DNA of 64,000 bases from Allacma fusca (taxonomy: Eukaryota; Arthropoda; Collembola; Symphypleona; Sminthuridae). The stretch covers positions 5,787,661 to 5,851,660 of the forward strand of contig OX359250.1 in assembly GCA_947179485.1 (NCBI GenBank), written 5' to 3'. The notes under the pieces were generated by a model. That model made no database searches. It saw only the letters and a list, made by a program, of their open reading frames with translations, and was not told the origin of the DNA. The stretch's first letter is position 1; the number at the start of each line of letters is the position of its first letter. Positions 41,244-55,679 of the stretch are shown here, in pieces. A program made the position numbers and the translations under genes.

Positions 41244-41861
41244 AAAATTCAATAGAGCCATAGGAATGGACGGAGTGTGTAAAGGACGGACATGCGCGCC
41301 CCTCTTGCTGAGAACTCCCTTAAGAATTGCCACAATTGCTCCTACGAATTATACTTACCATATCCGAGGAGGAAATCTACGTCACGTCAAAGCAGAGCAA
41401 GTCTGCCCAAATAGGTTCGTAGAGGGGATTTTTATTCTAAAAATTAAAATTTACAACAAACAAAATAAATAAAAATAAATTAATAAAAAAAATAGGAATT
41501 AAAATCCCGCTTGATTATTCCTAGACATTAGAGAGAGTTGACAGAGAGAGTGGGGATCTCGGGGATAATTTAACTCTGGGGCTCTTCTCAGGAGTTGTTG
41601 TTGTTGTTGTGCGGAGTGTGACTGGGCTTTGGAGTTGGGTTTGGTTGTGTAAGACTTACTGTAGTTGAGTTTTGTTGTTGGTGGTGGGAGAAAATTTGGA
41701 AGTTGTGACGTTTTGGTAAGGAGGAGCTGGAGATTTCCTCTGCTCTTTTTCTCTCGTTTCTTTTTTTTTCCTCTCTCTCTCTCTCTCTCTCTAGCTCTAG
41801 CTGTTGTTGCTGCTGCTGCCTGGGTTCACGCTTTGAACGTTGTAGTGTATAGCCCTTGCTC

Positions 41862-41898
<37 letters not shown>

Positions 41899-42392
41899 GT
41901 CAACTACTATTGTAGTAGTAGTACGTGGGGCTGATGGTTTGGGATTGGAGTGGAGCTGCTGCTGTGTAATAATATATAGAACGTAAGGAAACTTGGTTCA
42001 TGGCACTCACACACAGCTCTCAAGTTATAATACAGTGAAAGACTGCACCACCGTAGTAGACTATAGACTTGAGTAGACGGAACACACTGAACTTCACTAT
42101 ATACACTCACTCATAAGGCAATAAGTTGGGAGCATCTCCATTTTGGCAATTTTCTCAATTCACTTTTTCTCGATTCGTCGGATCTGGTTTCCTTAGGTGC
42201 ACACAAGTACGAGGTTCCACAGCTCTGGTCCTACCGTTCTCGTCTTCTCCAGCAGAAGAAACCTCGACAAAGTCGTCCTTCTTTTTTTCAAAAAATTAGT
42301 CAACTCAATTTCCAGTCGTCATTGTTGGGTGGACTCACTCCGACAGATTTCTGTGGTCAAGGAACGGAGAAGAAAAGTAGATTACAAATACA
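41244..42392 (+). other. Likely 5' untranslated/leader region of UBE2D with two (CT)n tracts
   Basis: No gene-like reading frame was found here. The stretch is T/G-rich and includes a short (GTT)n run near 41595, (CT)n tracts at 41771-41792 and 41862-41894, and a (GTA)n run near 41912. The transcription start of the downstream E2 gene probably lies here, possibly with a 5'UTR intron, but no start can be assigned by eye. Confidence 0.3.
41862..41894. repeat. (CT)n microsatellite upstream of UBE2D
   Basis: Uninterrupted CT run. A second lies at 41771-41792. GAGA-type sites of this form can be promoter elements in arthropods. Confidence 0.93.
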
Positions 42393-44963
<2,571 letters not shown>

Positions 44964-45217
44964 AGAGGGTGCCAGGAACTAAAACTAAAATTATATGCTA
45001 TCCATATACATACACACATGCGTTATTATTGAATTACACGAAGGAAGAGTGAATGAAAAATTCGAGGATAAAATTATTATACTTGAAATATAAGATAATT
45101 AATTAATTAATTATTATTATTACGTGGAAGCATGAAGCATTTATGATTAGATGCTGCATTAATAAGTATGTTATTATAAGTGGGAACACGCGACACAACT
45201 TACACCGTTTGGTACTA
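44964..45217 (+). other. 3' UTR region of UBE2D
   Basis: AT-rich sequence follows the E2 stop codon, with an (ATTA)n run near 45105. No canonical AATAAA was noticed before position 45217. The first clear one (45258-45263) already lies within the adjacent transposon-like element. The transcript may therefore use a variant signal or the element's own. Confidence 0.35.
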
Positions 45218-46124
45218 CAATAGAATCCGCATAAGACAAAACATTGAAGATAGCTGTAATAAACCGGGACCGGGACCACAGTGACAGATTTAAATCTTAA
45301 ATGTTTGTATTTCTAATTTTTTCTCATTGTATTGTGTGCCCCTCCTGTGTAATTGTGCGGGGTTAAAATTTACATGAAACGAACTGGAAGGATGTGAATG
45401 TTAATATGGCAGGCAAAAGTTACTAGGTACGAGCGACAACTACTTTTCTCATGATATATTTTCTCTTTTCACCAGCGTTTTGGTGGATTTTGGGGGATTA
45501 TGTCATTGGAAGTGTAAATCTGAGTCAAGGGTCCTTAGTTTAGGTAGTAAGTAGATATTGTGTTCTAAGTAAGTTTTTAAGCCTGTTTATTCTCACAAGC
45601 TTATCCCTTCAAGATGGTTTGGTTGTTCTCGCACCTTCTTTTTGGTAAAATCCGCTTGACACTGTTGTGGAACATTGAGCTATGGTTAACATGTAATTCT
45701 AACGGTATAGCAGTATCGTCTACGTCGTATTTGCATGACATGTTTTACGTCTTCCCTTACAATTATTATTAAATTTAAAAAATTGAAAATACGAATACAA
45801 GGTTGTTTCTGTCTATATTCACGTCAAGTCCTTTGTAAATGATTAGGTGTGTAGTTTTTTTTAAATTTTTAGCTGTTTTTCAATCCTATGGCGCGCATTT
45901 TAGTGAAGGTACAGAGTTAATGAATGTACTAACGGGAAGCAAAGTACTCGGATAACGTTCAAGCTCAAACTTGCTTCCCAGGAAAAGGTTTTTGGAAGAG
46001 CTGCTTTTGTTGTAGGTGGAACATAATCACACGCTAATATTAAATAAATTCGTAATCGGTGTTTGCCAAAGTATGGATTTGAATAAACCGGAACTGGAAT
46101 GTTGTCTCTATGCGGATTCTACTG
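45218..46124. mobile_element. Non-autonomous pogo/Tc1-mariner-like element (MITE), 907 bp, TA target site
   Basis: The ends are inverted repeats: the left reads CAATAGAATCCGCATA and the right, on the opposite strand, CAGTAGAATCCGCATA. There is one mismatch in 16, and pairing continues after a small gap (AGACAA...CATT). A TA dinucleotide abuts both ends (45216-45217 and 46125-46126), as expected for Tc1/mariner/pogo transposition. No transposase reading frame is visible inside, so it is non-autonomous. It sits between the convergent UBE2D and PDCD5 genes. CAGTA-type termini recall pogo/Tigger elements; this family assignment is inference. Confidence 0.75.
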
Positions 46125-46126
46125 TA

Positions 46127-46504
46127 ATGAAGTTTTATTTTTCAATTAGTACATAATCATTTTTGAACATTAAAATCTTCATATTTATTTCATATTTGAT
46201 CCGTATAATGTTAATTGGCAAAATTGAAATAAAGTATTAATGCAATAGTATAACTTAATGGGTACCCTTGTAATTTCTGATTGCGTATGTTACTTGTTCA
46301 AAATGATCATTCTTACCATTATGTTTACCTTATAACTGAATGAGAACTTTATTAATTAATGTTAAGTCAATTTAACTGAGGTTATCAGTAAACTTATATC
46401 TAAAACTTGCTTCAGCCAGGGTAAACGCAACCAGGGGCTAGCAGCAACAACATTACGAGAGATGAGGCCACTAGTCTGCTGGTTATTGTGTTGTGTAGTC
46501 CCTT
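46127..46504 (-). other. PDCD5 3' UTR/intergenic with possible poly(A) signal
   Basis: On the minus strand an AATAAA hexamer lies at 46353-46348, about 150 bp past the PDCD5 stop codon. This is a fitting position for its poly(A) signal. Nothing else recognisable is present between the MITE and the PDCD5 stop. Confidence 0.4.
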
Positions 46505-49500
46505 TTATAAGTCTTTCATGAAATCCTCTTCGTCCGACGAGTCTTGTCTTCTTTCAAACTGAAACAAAAAAACATATTAGTCCGTACATAGGTGCAACAT
46601 AATGTGTATTAGGTAGTTCTTCCGTATTGTTAATGACATCTGCTTACGTGGATTCTCTAAAATAATAGTAGATACCAGCCGTACACTTACGTTAACTTTA
46701 AGGGAGTTGGACTGCGAAGTAGGCACACGGTTGAGTATTTCAACAAATTCATCCTCCGATATTTTACTTCGAAGCTGTCCAGTTCGCATCATATTAACCA
46801 ATATTGCCTCAATCATGGCTGCACGCTCTGGTTTTGCCACTCGGAGGGTGTTCACTGTAAGAGGTACATAATTACAAAATATAGAATTGTGTTAAATTCA
46901 TACAATAATTTTATTCCCATACTGCAACACAACTTATCTCACTGAAGGTCATTCGCCTGCCTTGTTGAAAATAACCATAACTACAGTTTACAACCTTTCC
47001 GTACGCATTCCTAACACTGGATAAAATGAAAGTATGTTGTCAATAATTATTATTGTCACAATCAGACTGTCAGACGTGAACAACTTAACCATGAAAGTTT
47101 CCAACTAAAAAGTACATGTTTGGCTGATTCCAGGCGTCACTTTATGGCTACTGAAAAAGCTTACTGTGAATTGTGATGTAGCCAAAGACATGCTCAAGAA
47201 TGATGAATCTTCGGCAAGGATTCTTATAATGTACTCACTTAACTTGGATAGTTATTATTGCTACTTTTGACTTAAACAAGTAATAACGTAGCCGCAAATT
47301 GCTACACTCGTGGCGGTTAGAAACTAACTTTCCATCTAAACTGGAATATTGAACGCGGCCATATGCGAACTCCTATTACAAATTAATTCGTAATTACATC
47401 CCACACGTTTTTTAAAATCCCTTGAAAGTCGTATGTTTACTAAAACTGAAAAATTGATACTGATTTATATTCCAATGTTTCCTAATCAGATCTGGTTTTT
47501 CACAAGTTCAAGCGTTTACAATACTGCCAATTTCCACGCAAAGTAAGTTCACCTTGCTGGTCCTAATTTCATGAAATATTCACCAATCAATAATTGGTTT
47601 CTTCAGGTGAAGGACAACTGGAATCTCTCACCAAGCTATCTCACAAATCTATTGTTGGATTTTCTAAGTTGTATTATACGAGATCAAATACTACCGCGAC
47701 AGCAGTCAGATTTGCCAATTAATGTCAAATGTTAGGTAGCTTTGGTGCTGTGCTGACCAACTGATGACTACCATTTTAGGAATAAATAGAACTAACACAA
47801 GCAATATATTACCCGTGACGAGCTAATGCATCAAGCACTTTATAACGATTAGAAGCAAAATGTGTTACAAAGTTTCATCAAATGCAAAAATGAGCCTTGA
47901 TGAATTACATTTAGATAGCAAATTGAACTAACTGCATCATACTAGCATAGTCCAATATGTACTTTTACAATTAGTTCGTTTTGCATTCAGTAAAAACTAT
48001 TCAGTTCATTTTGCATTTCGGGATTCTTGCATCTGGTTCACCCAGACTTTAAGGGAAAAGTCACGTAGCTCATTTTAATTCATACAAAATACACCTAAGC
48101 CCATTTTGCATCTTCATCGAAGATATGCTTCCGCTTACAGGTTGAATAAGTTACCCCTGTAACTGTGCCACATCGAATGGTTTACAACGGCACTCATATA
48201 ATTACTCATATTTGGGTCAAACTATAATGGGAAGTACCCTCAACCACCCGGCCAGGTTCCAAATATATATTATATGGGGTACTTGATATTGGTACTTTCA
48301 TTTATTTACAACAAAATTCAAACTTGACACGTTTGATTCCAGAAAGCATTTATTTTCGAAGTTCAAATCAAAAGGAAAATTTGGCCTGATTACAGCTCGG
48401 CTTCGTATACATACTAAATGTATGTACGTAAAGGAAAACATTTAGTGTTCGTGTTCCTGCTGAACATATATACGTAGTACTTATTTATTCGTGTAGAGTG
48501 TAGACTGTATGCTGTAATATCGCATTAACTAATGTCATTTTGTCTGCATGACATAGATTGTACGTAAAGTGTATAAGTATATCTTACAATCAGTTAAGTA
48601 GTTAATTTTAGAACTCCGTTGGTGGTCAAGTATAATGAAAAGTGTCACATTTTCGTGAAAATATTAATACATAGTTTGTAAACTAATATCAGAAAGTAAA
48701 AATACGAAAGGACAAAATGATGAAAACCACAACAACATGTGCTCATGTACTAGTAGTGTGCACGATTAATTACACGCTGCTTTCGTTACTATAACCTCAA
48801 TATCAACTGTCAACACTTATAATTAGAATAATTATATAATGCTAATAATATACAAAAGGTCATTAATTACACATGTGGAGCCTGGAGCCACTATTTAAAG
48901 TACCCTACACGTATGAATTGTGTCTCTTCTAGAATTTACTCTGTTGTGAAAAAGACCGACTGGAGACTTCAAAATCAACTTCGAAATTGTTGTAATATAT
49001 ATGCACAGTAAATGATGTTATTGCAAAAATACTAATAATTACTGAATAAATCCCATTATTGTTGTTTGATAAATTCTACAGTACTGATTTCCCATGCAAA
49101 GTGCTATCACCTATGATTCCTGCCCCTTGTCTCTTACGGTAAGAGTCCTACAAAAACGGGAAAGAGCACTTTCGAGTGCCTCCATTCCTGAGTTCATTCC
49201 CATTCAACTGCGGCCTTAAAGACCTAAATTAAATATTCGTTATTCCCAAGATAATATTGCCATCACTATTACCTATGTCCGCTTATGAGCCTCACGACCC
49301 AACGAATTATTATAAAGTCGCTAAACCAGTCAGTGACAAGGCTATCCACAAGTAACACATACATTTACACCCCTCATACCTTAACCTTATGAATCCCATG
49401 AACGAACTTATCATATCCCGATTTCTCCACCATTCCACCGATACTCTGTGAAAGGTCTCATTCAATGAAATCAACCCACCACATCCTAAAACGTTTCCAC

Positions 49501-50154
49501 CTAATTTAGGAAATCGTAGATTTGAAAATCCTTCAATCATCCGACTGCCCAATTAGCTAGGATCTCCGAAGGAAAAATATTAAGATTCATCCGACCTTTC
49601 CGATCCGTCAGCTACTACTCAATCAACGTAATCTGAGGCCCCGGCCTCCGATTTCCCCACTTTGTCATCCGATACTGGTGAACTGAGACACCACCAAATG
49701 ATCCACTATCTCACAACTGTACGCCAAGATCCCAAATCGGAATTACACCTGGAATAATTAAAATGACAAAATTGACAGAAACCAAAAAAGGGGTCATACA
49801 GCGTGCTAAGGCGTGTTGATCTAAAATCTGATTCAGGATACTATTCTTCATGTTTTCTTGCTCCGCTTTTCGCTCCGCAGCAGCCGCGGCTTGATCTTCC
49901 TTCGAATTCGCTTCATTTCCCTGTGAACAAAATTAATTCCTGTATTATTATATTCTGCGTTCAGCTCAACCATGGCTTTGTTTACTACCGATCAGCTCAA
50001 AATCCTGGCATAAATACATTTTCAACAACACAATAATTTCCCGGATATGATTACAGTAATATTATTATTAGTTACGGAAATTAATGACATTTTTTTAAAC
50101 GAGGGAAGAAAAGACTCTTACCCCTTGAAGTCCCAGTTTTGTCAAGTCATTCAT
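46505..50154 (-). CDS. PDCD5: Programmed cell death protein 5 (PDCD5), complete, 4 exons
   Basis: PDCD5 is a small conserved alpha-helical protein, in the archaeal/eukaryotic double-stranded-DNA-binding family, linked to apoptosis, TIP60 and the CCT chaperonin. Exons in transcript order are 50154-50122, 49920-49800, 46854-46691 and 46558-46505, all with GT-AG junctions and joining in frame to 123 aa (human about 125). The charged helix with KAEQENMKNSIL leads into the core LARLNTLRVAKPERA. GQLRSKISEDEFVEIL follows, and the tail is acidic (FERRQDSSDEEDF). The first exon codes only 11 residues (MNDLTKLGLQG), which differ from the usual MADEEL-type start. An in-frame stop lies just upstream, but a further 5' exon is not excluded. 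Intron 2 is large (2,945 bp). Identity is secure from exon 2 onward. Confidence 0.92.
46855..49799 (-). other. Large intron 2 of PDCD5
   Basis: This 2.9-kb intron lies between the exon ending ...LDQHALAR and the exon beginning NTLRVAKPER. Most of it is AT-rich and featureless. Around 49560-49720 the base content becomes distinctly GC-richer, with a frame of about 80 codons on the minus strand (49552-49310) that I do not recognise. This part may be an old insertion. No transposon ends were found. Confidence 0.6.
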
Positions 50155-51691
50155 TGTAAATTTTTGAGTTTGGTCCGCCTGATTAATCGAACTACCTTCG
50201 GATCACTTGCTCAGTTGAAAACAAATTATTTACGTATTAATTAAAAGTTGAAAATACCAGTTTGCTTGTATGTATGTACGCGTACACTACATCCCGATTC
50301 CGGTCCCTTCGAAAATTCCAAATGAAGCTCCTCTTGCGCTCCTTTTATAACCACAGTGCACAAACGTGGAGAGCGTAGAAGTAGCAGGCAGACAGGATTC
50401 ACAGCAGCAATATTTACTTATGTACATATGTATTCGTCATTCTTCCGCGTGTTTCAGCTCATACTAGAGGGGGCCGTCCATTGAATATGTCACGCTGGAT
50501 ATTCACTTTTTTTTTTATTAGGGGAGCTGTGAAACGAAAGTCCCTACCATGTCTGCTTGTCTGGTGGTCGGTAAACAGGAGAACTCCTCAACCAATGACA
50601 CCATCATATTTTATGAACGAAGGAGTATAACGACTTAGGGTCACCTGTGATGACCCCACTTGGATATCAAAACCTGACGGGGTTCTTATAACTTCGTAAC
50701 TTGAAGTTAGAAATGTGAGACAAGTCTTGTTGGTGTAGGTCCTATAAATACCATTTCTCTATGTATTACTCATTGTCAGCTACATGAATATGAATAACTC
50801 CAATGGTTGACTTAATGTTCTTAACTTGGTCATAAAGGGTAACGGTCTGCTCAATGACCTGGAATTGATTATAATGGGTGACTTCATGATCTAGAATTGG
50901 CTATAAGTGGCAATGCCTGGTGTCAAAATAGGTTGCCATTGGCTCTCTAGGATCCAAAATTCGTCGGGTTATAGTTAACTTAACGGCCTAGATTTAGTTA
51001 CAATGGGCTGCAAATAGCTCACTGGCCAAAAGTTGGTCAAAATGGATCAGAGATTGGTTAATGACAGAAGGGACCGGTTGGATTCTGGATACCCGGGCGC
51101 AAGTTACATCTAAACAATGTATGACAGATAAATAAACGCAGTGACTACCCATTTATGAGCAACAAATTTGCCAACAAATAGAGAAAATTGTTATATTACT
51201 TTTATTAACCAAATCTTGCATTCCTGTAACAGTAGAATTACGTGTGTAAATGCTAACAAGCTAGAGGGTATTTATAGAAAAGCGCTGTTTTCCAATAGTA
51301 GTAGTCATATTTAACGTTGCTTACTTTTCCAGAGTTTTTCATTACGGTTGCTTTAAGTGCTAAAATCATATTATTAGTATTAATTTTCGCTCTGATGATT
51401 AATACATATTGCCAACCTCGAAGTTATTAAGAAAATCGCGTAGCAGTAATGCTGAGGCACGATAACAGTGAGAAGATATTGACAAGTAACATTCCTAAGT
51501 TGTTTAAGAAATACACGTCATAAATGATAAAGTATACTTAGTGGTAGTTATGAATGTGATTAGCAAAATCTAAACGACGCGATAATTTAGTAACTATCGA
51601 ATTACTTGTAAGAAACAAATGCAAATATCCCAAATCAGGAATAATTAATGAGGTGCAAACGTAACAATCAAGATGAAGTAGCAAGGGCAAT
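50155..51691. other. Intergenic region between PDCD5 5' end and CCT7 3' end
   Basis: Both genes are on the minus strand, so this stretch should hold the PDCD5 promoter and the CCT7 3' UTR. No coding frame of interest was found. The notable content is a diverged tandem repeat near 50805-51050, listed separately. Confidence 0.5.
50805..51050. repeat. Diverged minisatellite-like tandem repeat, unit about 33-39 bp
   Basis: Successive segments share the pattern ...CT(C/T)AATG..CT..AATTGG.TATAA.GGG..., seen starting near 50809, 50847 and 50880. Two weaker copies begin near 50975 and 51014, and the middle copy is disrupted. The copies differ at many sites, so the array is old. It lies between the PDCD5 and CCT7 genes. 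Confidence 0.5.
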
Positions 51692-54600
51692 TTAGTGACC
51701 ACCAGCGTAGGGATTGTTCGCTGACAAGTCTGAGCCACCACTCTTAGGGCTCTTGATGGTTTCATCGACAGAAAGAATGAGACAAGCAGCTTCAATTGCA
51801 GCAGAAATGGCATTTATCTTCACAACTGAAGGCTCCCACACACATAGGTTGTAGTTATCCTCCACATCTTCTTTGGTAATATCAACACCATACCACTGCT
51901 CTCCTGTAAGTTACGATTTTTGATTTAAAGTAACCAAATGAACATTGCTAAGCTGAATATATAATTTTTTAATCAAATTTAACTACCTTGGGCGTGCTTT
52001 TGTCTCAAGCGGTTCAAAATGTTTGTAGCATCAAAACCAGCATTGTCGCAAAGTTGTCGCGGAATAATTTCCAATGCCTTAGCAACGGAGCCAATTAGTG
52101 ATTGCTCTTTTCCAGGGATGTTTCGGGAATAATCACGCAAAAACTTGGATAGATTCATCTCAATCGCTCCACCACCTATTTCAATTAATTATTGTAGTTA
52201 CGTTTTAACCTTGTACACTACACCAATCCAATATAAACCCCCCTCCACGTACAATATATCAACCGTGGGTACTGGGTATACAAACTGCTTCAAAACTAAA
52301 CCATCCAGTAAGGAATGACCAAAAATACTTAATTCTTAGGGAAATAAACCCATACCTGCCACAACGGAGTCATTCTTTAGGGCACGTCTGACAATCATGA
52401 TAGCATCAATTAATGATCTTTCGGTCTCATCCATGAACTGCTGAGCTCCTCCTCTCAAAACAATTGTGGCGGTCTTCGCCTTTGGGCAACCTTGGAAAAG
52501 GTTATACCTGTCCCCACCCACTTGTGTTTCCTCAAATATTTCACAAGTTCCCAGTGTTTTATCATTAAGGTCAGTAACCGTTGTTAAAATAGCTCCACCA
52601 CAGGCTTTTAGGGTGCGTTTCAAATCGTCATCCACCACACGGCCGGCGCAAAACATATCCCTTTGTGAACAAACGAGTATACAATATTAAGCACGCCACT
52701 AAAAAAATGTGTTACACAATCTGACAATAAGCGACAAAGTACGATCTACAAATATTTATACCTATCAGCGAAATACTGAGTGGCCACGTCTCCAATAGGT
52801 AATTTCGACAGAACCACATGAGCTCCACTCTGGTGAATTTTGTCCAATTTGTCGTACAATATTTGCCACTCAGCGTCAACAACTTTTTGATATTCCTATA
52901 ATAATCATTAATATTACCCCTCAAATTTCAAACATTCACAAGAGCAACATAATTTGTGAAACTGAAACTTAGCAGCATGTACTCACCTCTACGTTACTCA
53001 TTCTAATTTCAGCATTATCTCTTTCCGCCTTCAGCTCCAACTCAATATTCAGAAGTGCAATTTTGGGCGATTCGTAGCGTTTACGCTGCATTTCAAAGCC
53101 AGCATAGGAGAAAGTCTTTTTGAAAGCAACTCCAGCAACCAAGAATGAATCTTCGAGAGCCCCACCTTGTACCTTTTTGATACCAATCATGTCCATAGGA
53201 AGGAGATCATCCAGATGTAACACAGCATCCACAGCCATTTTACCGAAAAATTCTTTCTGTTGATGAATCAGCTTAGAACTCAGTGCTGTTTGAGCACATT
53301 TTTCCAGAAGGGATCTTCGTTGTTCCTCACTTCGACCCACTTCGACTGGTACAGCTACCTTTTTAATGTGATCAATAGATAGCTGGCCAGCTTTTCGTAA
53401 GGCTTTGACGATCAACCGGGGGTGAACTCCTTCTTCAACAAAAGGTTTCACTTGCTTTAGGAATTCTCCAGCAAGAATTACAACACTGGTAGTTCCATCA
53501 CCAACCTGTACAAAATCCATCATACAACATTAAATGCCACGACTAGTATCTTAAGAAAGAAATGTACTGGTGCGAGCCAGAGTAGTTACAGAAACAACTG
53601 CTTGCTCATTTAGTTTGCATTTTGGCAGTCAACCATTCAGAAGATAAGGGTAAAGGACAAGGTTTATCGTATTATAAAAAATTGTTTCACTCAAAGCGGA
53701 TATATTTGATTTTCTACGCTGAAATTATTTATCATACTGCACTTTATAATAATAATAAGGAACCACTATTTCTGTATAAATCAGCATTTTAAAAAACTTT
53801 CATTTCGTACACGCATCTATTCTATCATGCATATCTATCTAATGAATGGACTCTCCCAGACAATTCAATGCTGACTGACTCAACCGCGCCACAGTGATAA
53901 TTAATTCGCCAGTTCGGGCATGTTTGATTTCTGATATCCGTACACAAAATCAAAACTCACCCACGACTATCCATAAACAGGAAGAAAGTACATCACTTAG
54001 TTTTCGGGGTTTGGAAACCTACCCTGTCTTTTCGGATGTTCGAGTTAGGTTGGCTGCGACTGGAAATGAGAACTAATGTGATTGGGATGCCCCTCGGGGC
54101 CACACAAAGACAGAACTCCTTTCCAGTCGATCAAGTAACCTAACCCTCACTGACCGAAACGACCACTATAACAAACAACAAGAGAGGTAATGTGAAAATC
54201 GTTGTGAAAGAGCAGCAGCTTATAAAATGAAAATAAACCGTGGAATAAATAAAAGGAAATACAAGGGACCGCATATTACCGGTGTTCTTATCACCTTTCA
54301 AATCCAAACCAAGCAATACGTGTAAGTAGGAAGTACTTACCTCAGAATCTTGTGACTTCGCAATATCCACCAAGGTTCTAGCAGCTGGATGTACTACATT
54401 GAGTTTCTTCATGATGGTTGCTCCGTCATTGGAAATAGTTACTTTCCCGTTTTCGTCCACAATCAACTTATCCATCCCTCTGGGACCCAGAGTTGTCCGC
54501 ACAGCCTCAACAATAGCTTCGCAAGCATTGATATTTGAGATCAACTGAGCCTTTCCTTGGGTGGCCTCGGTACCCTCTCTCAATAGAATGATTTGTGGTT

Positions 54601-55048
54601 GCTAAAAAAAACAACAAAAGGATTCATTAAAATTACCCCATCAATTTCATACTAAAATTAGTTACAAAATATGAAGTCACGGAGTAGAATTGAACTGAGA
54701 AGACACAAACCCTCCATCTCACAATCCAAGCGGATGAAAAAATTTTGCTATGAATCTAATCCCACCCGAAATTCCCGAACTCAACATGATGAGTTAATTC
54801 CAAAAAGGAAATGTCTCCATAAAACGTGGACAACTAGCTCCTTTTAAAAATTTCCGTAAAGATTCCCAATCAATCTCAATATAACACTAGTAAGTTGCAT
54901 ATTACGGCCCCCACAGTAATGCAGTAAACAAAAGTAACCCAATGCAACACTTCCCCACCAATGCCTCGGGTTGCGGTACAAGTTGCTGATTTTTGAAAAT
55001 CAAAACAAAAAATAATAGTTTTTAGTCTTCTTCTAATTTCCTTACCAT
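51692..55048 (-). CDS. CCT7: T-complex protein 1 subunit eta (CCT7), complete, 7 coding exons
   Basis: CCT7 is one of eight subunits of the cytosolic ring chaperonin TRiC/CCT, which folds actin, tubulin and other proteins using ATP. Exons in transcript order are 55048-55046, 54601-54341, 53505-52987, 52895-52762, 52660-52356, 52175-51987 and 51903-51692. All junctions are GT-AG and in phase, giving 540 aa (human about 543). The group II chaperonin motifs are present: [11 protein letters not shown] (about 38-46), SNDGATIM (58-65), the nucleotide motif GDGTTS (90-95), [11 protein letters not shown] in the middle, and VVAGGGAIEM near residue 406. The eta-type end [12 protein letters not shown] is followed by a short tail ending NPYAGGH instead of the vertebrate GRGRG tail. 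The first coding exon holds only the ATG. Identity is secure. Confidence 0.97.
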
Positions 55049-55540
55049 TTTAACTGATTTCCGAGTTGAAGTTTAGTGGAAATATGAATTTTAATTAACA
55101 GATTAAAGTCAAGTAAAACACCGCCCAATGAAGTCCTTCAGCTTGCACGTCGAACTTTGATTTTGGCGGAATGTAAAACCCACACGACTTGAGTCACCAC
55201 CGAGCACGAAATATTCTCGCACTTTCCACAATCTACAGCTCCACAGTCCACAGCCGCCAAACTTCTTCCCTTTCCCTTCCACTCATCCACTCCTACACAC
55301 ACTCAAACACACTCACCAATACACCAACACCTATTACACCACCGGGCTGGACTACTATACATAGTCAGAGCCAAGCAAGGGTACACATGGATAGTTCACA
55401 TTCATTATCATAACATGTACATAATGCAGACTTGCAGATTTCATTGTTAACAGACCATTTATCGGTAACTAGTAAAAGAGCCCGCTTCCGAATCTCTCTC
55501 TCGTGGCAAACTCATCTACTGAGAGTCCGCAGCTGGATTT
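55049..55540 (-). promoter_or_regulatory. Probable CCT7 5' leader and promoter region
   Basis: This sequence lies directly upstream of the minus-strand CCT7 start codon. The ATG is preceded by an AT-rich leader and followed at once by GTAAGG. No TATA box or initiator can be assigned with confidence. C/A-rich DNA (CACTC and ACACC runs near 55290-55340) occupies the presumed promoter. Confidence 0.3.
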
Positions 55541-55554
55541 GGTACATGTAGTAT

Positions 55555-55673
55555 TAGTTATAGTATTTTTATACAAGTACTATAACTAAGTAACTATAGT
55601 TAGTATTTTTTAGTTAGTATTTTTAGCTGGTTTTTAGTTAGTTTTGTAGTTAGTTTTTTTAGTTAGTTTTTTT
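55555..55673. repeat. Short hairpin followed by TTAGTTAGT-type tandem repeats
   Basis: TAGTTATAGTA (55555-55565) and its exact reverse complement (55578-55588) form an 11-bp stem with a 12-nt loop. This is followed by several copies of a TTAGTTAGTTTTT-like unit up to about 55673. It looks like an AT-rich satellite fragment or the edge of an inserted element. Confidence 0.5.
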
Positions 55674-55679
55674 CTTGCC

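Noticed and set aside
40977..41333. 118-codon minus-strand frame next to the GC-box cluster
   Set aside because: Its length follows from local GC-richness; composition is Pro/Ser/Gly-rich with no domain, and it covers the likely promoter.
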